DNA from: QHCE01 sp038260095
GTDB taxonomy: Bacteria; Actinomycetota; Actinomycetes; Mycobacteriales; QHCE01
Assembly (NCBI GenBank): GCA_038260095.1
Contig: JBBSOC010000032.1
Location: 1 to 21,925 of the forward strand
Length of the DNA: 21,925 bases
Reading direction: 5' to 3'
The number at the start of each line of letters is the position of its first letter. Positions within the stretch are counted from its first letter, which is position 1. Below, one piece after another: positions 13,491 through 19,650 of this stretch. Below the pieces are notes generated by a model. That model saw nothing but the letters and a program-made list of their open reading frames with translations. It was not told the origin of the DNA and searched no databases. The position numbers and the translations under genes are program-made.

Positions 13491-14636
13491 ATGAGGGTAA
13501 CCCGTCGCGGCGTCGGGCTGCTATTAGCCGGCATTGCTCTGATCATCAGCGGCCTCCTGTTTGGCTATGACGAGCTCACCCTTGTGGGCGTGGCCGCTTT
13601 GCTCGCATTCTGCGGCGCGTGTGCCTTCACGCTACAACGGTGGACGCTCGACGTGCACCGCGATGTGGAGCCGGAGCGACTTGTAAGAGGGGAAGAATGC
13701 CTGGGTTTGGTCAGCGTCCGTAATCATGCTCGGTGGCGGGGTGTTGACCTGATTGCCTTTGATCGCTGTGGGGCAGCGATCGTAACAGTGCCAGTGCTGC
13801 GATTGGGCCCGGCAAAGGTCACCGCGGTGCAGTATCCGCTCCCGACCCTTCGGCGAGGAGTAGTCACCGTCGGGCCGCTGCGTATCGAACGGCGCGACCC
13901 GCTGGATCTCATTCGCAGCAGCCGTGAATATGGAGGGACTCGGCAAGTCTGGGTACATCCTGCCCCGCTGCCACTGCACACCGTTCCGGTAGGCCGAGCG
14001 CGTAGCTTGGATGGCGCTGTCGACCAAGTTGAGCATGGGAGCATCACGTTCCACGCGCTGCGCGAGTATGTGCCCGGTGATGATTTGCGGCACGTGCACT
14101 GGCGTACCGCTGCTCGAGTTGGGGAGCTCATGGTGCGCGAGCATGTGGATACTTCCCTGCCGCGGATTGTGGTGCTGCTAGACAATCGCCAGAGCTCCTA
14201 TCCCGATCCTGAAGCATTTGAAGCGGCAGCCGATTGTGCGGCATCGGTAGTGGTGGCCGCGCTCCGAGCTGGCCTGCATGTGAGTCTGCAAGCATGCGAG
14301 GGAGCCGCGATTGGTGGCAGCGAAGCCAGCCTGGGAACGCAAGCGTTCCTGGATCGTTTGGCCGAAACGCAGCTCACAGACTCCCCGTCGCTAGGGTTTG
14401 CGATTGACCGACTCCGAGTTCGCCGACTTGGTGACACCTTGGTGGTATTCACTGGCGATGATGGAGATGCCGACGTCGCCAGCGTCGCGTCCCTGCGCGG
14501 GATGTACCCGTCGATTCTGGTAGGCCTGTTGGGTCAGCGGGCTACACACACCAGCAGTGACGCCGGGATGTTGGTCATTAGTGCGACATCGGCAGAAAAC
14601 TTTGCCGCAGCATGGGATGGGGTGCGCTCGTGGTGA
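13491..14636 (+). CDS. DUF58 / VWA-like membrane-associated protein
   Basis: A 381-residue protein with two N-terminal membrane helices (about 9-25 and 28-47), a beta-rich middle and the DUF58 signature REYVPGDDLRHVHWRTAAR (from R191). A von Willebrand A-like segment follows (IVVLLDNR, later LVVFTGDDG). DUF58 proteins are partners of MoxR ATPases. The start is ATG 13491, preceded by a near-perfect AAAGGAGGT (13478-13486) five bases away; the frame extends to 13443 but that part lacks support. The stop overlaps the GTG of the next gene by four bases, indicating translational coupling. The exact role is unknown; an envelope-assembly function is likely from context. Confidence 0.93.
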   Translation: MRVTRRGVGLLLAGIALIISGLLFGYDELTLVGVAALLAFCGACAFTLQRWTLDVHRDVEPERLVRGEECLGLVSVRNHARWRGVDLIAFDRCGAAIVTVPVLRLGPAKVTAVQYPLPTLRRGVVTVGPLRIERRDPLDLIRSSREYGGTRQVWVHPAPLPLHTVPVGRARSLDGAVDQVEHGSITFHALREYVPGDDLRHVHWRTAARVGELMVREHVDTSLPRIVVLLDNRQSSYPDPEAFEAAADCAASVVVAALRAGLHVSLQACEGAAIGGSEASLGTQAFLDRLAETQLTDSPSLGFAIDRLRVRRLGDTLVVFTGDDGDADVASVASLRGMYPSILVGLLGQRATHTSSDAGMLVISATSAENFAAAWDGVRSW

Positions 14637-17056
14637 CTCAACCGACTCAAGCACCCGAAATTGCGACACCAGTTTGGCCCGAGCAGGCTGATGCTGGGGC
14701 GCCACAACCAGCCCTGGTAACACCAGATGTGCTCGCCGGGTTAACGCTCATTGGACTGTTGGTGATCGCCGGCTCGACGTTTAATCGGATGTACTCTGGC
14801 ATGTTGGTGTTGTGGCTGCTTGTGGGCGCAGCTGTGGCATCAATAGCGGTGAGCCTGGCATTTCGGAGGGCCCGAGCTTCACTATCTGGCGTAATGGCCG
14901 TTTCAGTGACGGCGATGATCGGCTACTTGTTCTTGGCGGTGGTCCTCACCCGGGAGCCTGGCACTGGCGGCGTTGGCGCATTGTTTGCCGACGCCATCCG
15001 TAACTCTGGGGCGCAGATCTTGACCAGCACTATTCCAGTGTTACCTACTCCGCAGACAGTCGCGCTACCGATTGTAGTGGTCTGGGTCGCTGGGCTGATC
15101 GGAATCGAGCTGACGCTGCGCTCTCGCACGGTACTGGCTGGTTTCGCTGCCCCGGTGATGGTGTATGTGATTGGCCTGGTGCTAGTGGGGCCCAACGCGT
15201 CGCCTTCCTTGCCTTTAGCGGCGGCGTTTGCCGCGGTTGCCGCGCTCGGTTTGGCCTTAAGCCGTGACTTCACTATCAGTCAGGTGCTCTCCCAGCTTTC
15301 AGAGCGGTCTCGTAGAGCATTTCGTATTCGACGGGCTGCTGTTGGTGGGTTTGCTCTCATCGTGCTATTGGTGACCACCATGCTGGTCGGGCCAGTGGTA
15401 GTTGGCTTGTCTGATGCCAAACCTGCCGAGCCGCGTACCCGGATTCCACCACCGGAGCAGCAGTTGCCGGAGTCCAATCCTCTTGGGCGCCTGTCTGGCT
15501 GGGCTCGTAACCCTTCCCAGCAGTTATTTACCGTTCGGACAAACCAGCCAAGCCGGATCCGCTGGGTGACACTTACCGAATACAACGGTCTAACGTGGCT
15601 ACCGGGTAGCGAATACCGCTCCGCAGGCTCGGTGTTGCCGGCGCATGAAGATTTGTCGCCAACTACCTCAGTTGAGCAGCGCTACACAATGCTGGGTCTT
15701 GACGGCCTATGGCTGCCCGCGGTGGAACAGCCGCGAGAGGTCAACGATGTGCGCGTCTCCTATGACCCCACCACCGGCTCGTTGGTCCACGCTCAAGGGC
15801 TGCGTACCGGTTTGCAGTACTCCGTAGCCTCCCAGCGTTCTGACCCCAATGTCAGCAAGCTGTCTAGCGTGGCGCTATCGGATGATCCAGCGATCCGGCG
15901 CTATGCCAATGTGCCGCCCAACCTCCCGGACGGCATCGTGACGTTGGCCAGCAATATCGTTGCGCCCGCGGTAACGCCGTACAACCGCGCGCTGCTCATC
16001 GAGCAGTTCTTGCTTCGGAACTTCATCTTCACTCCAGAAGGTACATCAGGCCATGGGTTGGCTAACCTGAACTTTTTCCTCACCGTTGCGCAGGCACAAG
16101 GTGGTCAGCGCGGCACCTCGGAGCAGTTTGCTACAGCTTTTGCGCTGCTAGCGCGGGTTGCGGGGCTGCCTACGAGAGTTTCCGTTGGATTCCACGCTGG
16201 CACGCCACAGGGCAATGGGCGATTCATGGTCACCTCCGGTGACGCCTTTGCCTGGCCTGAGGTGTATTTCGCTGGGTACGGTTGGCAGCCGTTTGATCCT
16301 TCCCCCAAACCGGACAACAACACCTCAATTCCGCCCGATCAGGCAACACTACAAGCCCAGCAGCAGAATCGGGCTAAGCAAAGCCAGCTTCATGAGCTGG
16401 AAAATCCCGACCCAACGCATCCGGCTAAGGGCTCAAAGAGCGGCACCAAAGGGCCAGCCCCAGCCGAACGTGTTCGGGAGGTCGGCGTATTTGTGCTGGC
16501 TGGTTTAGCGGCGTTGCTGTTGTTAGCGATGCTGGGAGTGGTACTTGGGCGAAGGTCGCTGAGCCGGAGACGGTTGAGTGCGGTGCAGCCACCGGATCGG
16601 GTTGTTGGAGCTTGGGCGCAGGTATGTGACGCACTGCGCTTAGCTCACCGAAAACCGCCTGCTCATTTCACCGTGCACGAGGTAGCTATGCTGGCGAGCA
16701 CGGCTACACCGCGGCATCCAGAGCCGCTTCCACAGCTGGACGAGCTGGCAACCGTGGTGAACGCAGTATCGTTTGCTCCGGGCGCCATCTCGGGCTCTTA
16801 CGCAGACCTCGCTGTGGCCGTGGCGAGAGAATACGTTGAAACACTGCGGCGCCGACAGGCGTGGTGGCGGCGGGTGCTGTGGCCGCTACGGCCTGGGCCG
16901 TTGTTGTGGGCGAGAACCCGTACTCCGGGAGTAGGTCCAGCAGTCAACGCTCCGGCCGTAGATGCTGAGCTATCTACGCTGACAGCGACCGGCGGTGCAC
17001 AGTTGATTTGGGCTCCGCCTCGTCGTTCAGAGGCCGCGCGGGTAGATCGTTCGTAG
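14633..17056 (+). CDS. TgpA-like membrane protein with degenerate transglutaminase core
   Basis: An 807-residue membrane protein. About seven N-terminal helices (residues 32-262, DUF3488/TgpA-type) precede an extracytoplasmic region with a transglutaminase-like fold at about 440-560. One more helix (VFVLAGLAALLLLAMLGVVL, about 620-640) and a cytoplasmic DUF4129-like tail follow. Compared with the usual GxCE(Y/F)A...DAHAW motifs, this protein has GTSEQFATAFALLARVAGLP, with S496 at the Cys position, and DAFAWPEVYF, with F539 at the His position. Asp is kept (D555, FDPSPKP). Catalysis by the usual mechanism should be impossible, so a structural or binding role is likely. Start GTG 14633 gives a GTGA overlap with DUF58; ATG 14612 is an in-frame alternative seven codons earlier. 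Forms a module with MoxR and DUF58. Confidence 0.92.
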   Translation: MTQPTQAPEIATPVWPEQADAGAPQPALVTPDVLAGLTLIGLLVIAGSTFNRMYSGMLVLWLLVGAAVASIAVSLAFRRARASLSGVMAVSVTAMIGYLFLAVVLTREPGTGGVGALFADAIRNSGAQILTSTIPVLPTPQTVALPIVVVWVAGLIGIELTLRSRTVLAGFAAPVMVYVIGLVLVGPNASPSLPLAAAFAAVAALGLALSRDFTISQVLSQLSERSRRAFRIRRAAVGGFALIVLLVTTMLVGPVVVGLSDAKPAEPRTRIPPPEQQLPESNPLGRLSGWARNPSQQLFTVRTNQPSRIRWVTLTEYNGLTWLPGSEYRSAGSVLPAHEDLSPTTSVEQRYTMLGLDGLWLPAVEQPREVNDVRVSYDPTTGSLVHAQGLRTGLQYSVASQRSDPNVSKLSSVALSDDPAIRRYANVPPNLPDGIVTLASNIVAPAVTPYNRALLIEQFLLRNFIFTPEGTSGHGLANLNFFLTVAQAQGGQRGTSEQFATAFALLARVAGLPTRVSVGFHAGTPQGNGRFMVTSGDAFAWPEVYFAGYGWQPFDPSPKPDNNTSIPPDQATLQAQQQNRAKQSQLHELENPDPTHPAKGSKSGTKGPAPAERVREVGVFVLAGLAALLLLAMLGVVLGRRSLSRRRLSAVQPPDRVVGAWAQVCDALRLAHRKPPAHFTVHEVAMLASTATPRHPEPLPQLDELATVVNAVSFAPGAISGSYADLAVAVAREYVETLRRRQAWWRRVLWPLRPGPLLWARTRTPGVGPAVNAPAVDAELSTLTATGGAQLIWAPPRRSEAARVDRS

Positions 17057-17068
17057 CGAGGTGGCGAA

Positions 17069-17089
17069 GTTAGCAAGCAGTTAGCTAAC
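17069..17089. terminator. Weak hairpin between convergent TgpA-like and kinase genes
   Basis: GTTAGC (17069-17074) can pair with GCTAAC (17084-17089). The latter is also half of a 10-bp palindrome, GTTAGCTAAC (17080-17089). There is no U-tract. It may be a bidirectional termination signal for the two convergent genes, but evidence is limited to position and pairing. Confidence 0.3.
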
Positions 17090-17104
17090 GCAGCCAAACA
17101 GCAC

Positions 17105-19342
17105 CTATCCGGCCGCCCTCTTAGTACAGATTGGGTCCGACAGGGCTAAGGTTTCGTTGGACGGTACCGCCGTAACCCGGAAGCAGTAGTTACGATTCGT
17201 GTCCAGTGGAGTGCCGTTTATATCCGCGACTGTGTAGCTGGTCCCGCCTTTGGGGGGTGAGCCCACGGCTCGGCCGCTGCCTGGCGCGGGGGCTTCCTTG
17301 GCGAGGACAATGAGTCCGGCCGTGCCCCCGGTGTTTTCTTTCCATTGCAGCGTCACCGAGGTTCCACTGTCGGTCAACCGTAGCTCCGTTGGTTTGCCTT
17401 GGTCAACAATGGATGGTGACGCAGTGGGCTTTGCCTCGGGGGTCTTGCCCGAACCCCCGCCAGCAAGAATGATTCCGATGGTGGTGACCAAGCCTAGAAT
17501 CACGCCGATGGCACCCGCGACGAGCAGGGGACGCCGCCAGGAGAACTGTTCCTCCTCATCGTCTAGTTCCGATGGCCTGGGCTGGCTATTCATGAGCTCA
17601 TGTGTGGCCGCCGGGTACGGCATCAGCTGGCCGGGGCTCGCTTGCGTGGAGCTAAACTCCGGCCGCTGCATGGTGTTCGTAGCACCGCCGGCACCGACAT
17701 TGTCTGCGGCTGGTGGCATGTAATCACGCTGGTATGGCGAGGGTGGTCCGCTGTAGTTCAGCGGACCACTTGCCGGTTCAAACCAGGTGCCTACGCCGCC
17801 GGCTCCCGGGTCCAGGCCGGTTTTCGCGATGGCCTCGGCTGGCTGTCCGGTCAATACCCCGTTCTCGGATTCTGAGCTGCTCAGAGCTAGCGGTACATGA
17901 GATGGGCGAGACTTGTACGTCTGGGACGCCGAGGCAGACTTGGGTGGCGGCGCCGACAGCGGGGTCTCAGCGGATGGCTGAGCTGAGCCGGGTTGAGTCT
18001 GTTCGGCATCCTTCCCGGTAGGAGCTGCCGCTGGCGCTACGGAAGGGGGTGGTAGCACCGGTAACGAGCCATGGCCCAAACCGTTTGGTAGCACGACCGG
18101 CGGCGGAAAAGGACTGGCAGGGTGGCTGCTACGACTTACCGTGATTGCGCTGCCGCTGACCGGAGCGCAGGATGGGATGATGACGGGAGGCGTCCGCATG
18201 GTAGGGCCGCTGGGGGGGGCGGAAGCTGGCTGGGCTGACCCTTCGGTATTGGGTAGCATAGCCGTATTGGGCAGAACGACCGGCGGCGAAGCGCCTGGCG
18301 AGATGGGTGGCACACTCAGGCTGCCACGTTGGGTTTGCGCGCCTTGTGTGGTTGGCGTTTCCGTTGAAACGCTGACGTCGCCCGGGGGGACGCTTCGGGG
18401 CTGCCAAGGCGTGGACATGGAAGTGCGCGCCATATTGAGCCGCAGGGTCTCGGCGAATGCCAGGGCAGTGGGATGGCGTTGCGTGGCACGTTTGGCCATG
18501 GCGCGTTGTAGTTCGGTTTGCACCCACTCCGGAACGTCGTCACGTGGTACTCGCGGTGCCGGCTGGCTGAGCACCCGCTGCCGGAAGGCTTCCGGGTCCT
18601 GACCTGGATTGGCAAAGGGGGGTCGCCCCGTGAGCAGGTTCCACATAGTGGAGGCGAGACTGTACAAGTCGGACTGGCCGGTTTGGTGTTGTTGCTGCAG
18701 CGTCTCGGGTGAGGCGTGATGCGGTGTGAGTTTATAGAACGTATCGGTGCTGGCTAGCTCGTCGGCCGCATAGGCGATACCGAAGTCAGTGAGAGCGGGC
18801 CCGAAGCGGGAGCGAAGAATATTCGGCGGTTTGACGTCACGGTGAATGATGCCCGCTTCGTGGGCCGCATGCAATGCTTCGCCGATCTTGATGCCAACCT
18901 CGAGTACTTCCTCGGTAGGCAGTGGTCCGCGTTCTTTCAAGATCTGTGCGTAAGAACCGCCTTCGCAGTATTCCATCACGATGTAGGGCTGCCCAGCATC
19001 GGTAACACCGGTGTCGATGATGCTGACGATGTGCGGCGAACTCGACAGCTGTACCAGCGTTTCTAGTTCACGCCGTACGGTCGCGTCCGTGGTCATCACG
19101 TCATCGACTAGTAAAACCTTGATCGCTACCTTGCGGTTGAGTCGGTTTTGGGTTGCTCGAAACACGATCGCGCTACTACCGTGTGCGATCAATTCGAGGC
19201 CGCTGTATCCCATCAGCCCGGGAATTATGGAGCCGGCCGACAACGGCACCACCGCGTTAGGGATTCCGGAGGTCACCGGACGTGGTGTTGCCGGTGGTTC
19301 CTCGCGTCGGAGGTAGGTCGTGGTGTCAGCTTCCGCACTCAT
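17105..19342 (-). CDS. Membrane Ser/Thr protein kinase with C-terminal fibronectin type III domain
   Basis: A 745-residue protein. The kinase domain (about 49-312) has VAIK (K75), E92, HRDVKPPN (D169, K171, N174), DFG (186-188) and SPE in the APE position. The Gly-rich loop is weak (AHGSSAIVF, only one of the usual glycines). A long Pro/Ser/Ala-rich linker (about 320-600) leads to one membrane helix (about 606-630, VAGAIGVILGLVTTIGIIL). One fibronectin III domain outside (about 649-740) contains ELRLTDSGTSVTLQW and YCFRVTAVPS. The layout is that of PknB-like transmembrane sensors with FN3 in place of PASTA. ATG 19342 is preferred over ATG 19348 because GGGGAGG (19351-19357) is then eight bases away. 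Divergent from the FN3 protein gene, suggesting a shared control region. Confidence 0.93.
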   Translation of the reverse strand: MSAEADTTTYLRREEPPATPRPVTSGIPNAVVPLSAGSIIPGLMGYSGLELIAHGSSAIVFRATQNRLNRKVAIKVLLVDDVMTTDATVRRELETLVQLSSSPHIVSIIDTGVTDAGQPYIVMEYCEGGSYAQILKERGPLPTEEVLEVGIKIGEALHAAHEAGIIHRDVKPPNILRSRFGPALTDFGIAYAADELASTDTFYKLTPHHASPETLQQQHQTGQSDLYSLASTMWNLLTGRPPFANPGQDPEAFRQRVLSQPAPRVPRDDVPEWVQTELQRAMAKRATQRHPTALAFAETLRLNMARTSMSTPWQPRSVPPGDVSVSTETPTTQGAQTQRGSLSVPPISPGASPPVVLPNTAMLPNTEGSAQPASAPPSGPTMRTPPVIIPSCAPVSGSAITVSRSSHPASPFPPPVVLPNGLGHGSLPVLPPPSVAPAAAPTGKDAEQTQPGSAQPSAETPLSAPPPKSASASQTYKSRPSHVPLALSSSESENGVLTGQPAEAIAKTGLDPGAGGVGTWFEPASGPLNYSGPPSPYQRDYMPPAADNVGAGGATNTMQRPEFSSTQASPGQLMPYPAATHELMNSQPRPSELDDEEEQFSWRRPLLVAGAIGVILGLVTTIGIILAGGGSGKTPEAKPTASPSIVDQGKPTELRLTDSGTSVTLQWKENTGGTAGLIVLAKEAPAPGSGRAVGSPPKGGTSYTVADINGTPLDTNRNYCFRVTAVPSNETLALSDPICTKRAAG

Positions 19343-19369
19343 CGCCATGCCCTCCCCGCCTAGCCGGTG

Positions 19370-19375
19370 ATTCTA
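19370..19375 (-). promoter_or_regulatory. Probable -10 of the kinase gene
   Basis: On the minus strand TAGAAT lies 28 bases before ATG 19342 and fits the TANNNT pattern. The start of transcription would fall just before GGGGAGG. No good -35 is seen; the 10-bp repeat units begin about 25 bases further upstream. Confidence 0.4.
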
Positions 19376-19399
19376 TTGTGCCCCTAAGGGCAGTACTTT

Positions 19400-19450
19400 G
19401 TCGCTGTATGTCGCTGGATCCCGCTATATTGTCGCCGTATGCTGCTATAT
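19400..19450. repeat. Degenerate ~10-bp tandem units between kinase and FN3 genes
   Basis: Five consecutive related units: GTCGCTGTAT (19400), GTCGCTGGAT (19410), CCCGCTATATT (19420, 11 bases), GTCGCCGTAT (19431) and GCTGCTATAT (19441). The shared core is (G/C)C(T/C)G(T/A)AT-like, repeated once per helical turn. It lies upstream of the kinase -10 candidate and may be a phased binding array. Confidence 0.55.
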
Positions 19451-19454
19451 AGCA
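19443..19454. promoter_or_regulatory. Perfect 12-bp palindrome TGCTATATAGCA
   Basis: TGCTATATAGCA is a perfect palindrome overlapping the last of the 10-bp units. It could be a dimeric regulator's operator for either divergent gene, but no regulator is encoded nearby. Confidence 0.4.
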
Positions 19455-19558
19455 CGACCTGCTCGGTGTTGCCGGGTCACGGCGGCTGTGCCGGCCGCAC
19501 TCGCTGAACCGCTAAACCATCGAGACTGTTTGGCTGATACCACAAGGCTTGAAACGAA

Positions 19559-19584
19559 ACTAGCCTATAAAGCGATAGGTCAGT
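19559..19584. promoter_or_regulatory. Interrupted dyad next to the FN3 gene promoter
   Basis: ACTagCCTAT, six bases, ATAGGtcAGT: eight of ten positions per arm are complementary. The dyad ends four bases before the -35 candidate of the FN3 gene, a position typical of activator sites. Regulator unknown. Confidence 0.4.
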
Positions 19585-19587
19585 GTG

Positions 19588-19617
19588 CCGACATCTGTCC
19601 GTAACCCGTTCTATACT
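19588..19617 (+). promoter_or_regulatory. Housekeeping-type promoter of the FN3 gene
   Basis: CCGACA (19588-19593), an 18-base spacer and TATACT (19612-19617), a near-consensus -10. Transcription would start around 19624. The ribosome site GGGAGA (19640-19645) follows before ATG 19651. Confidence 0.6.
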
Positions 19618-19650
19618 TAAAGTAATTACATGTGGCGCCGGGAGAATCGA

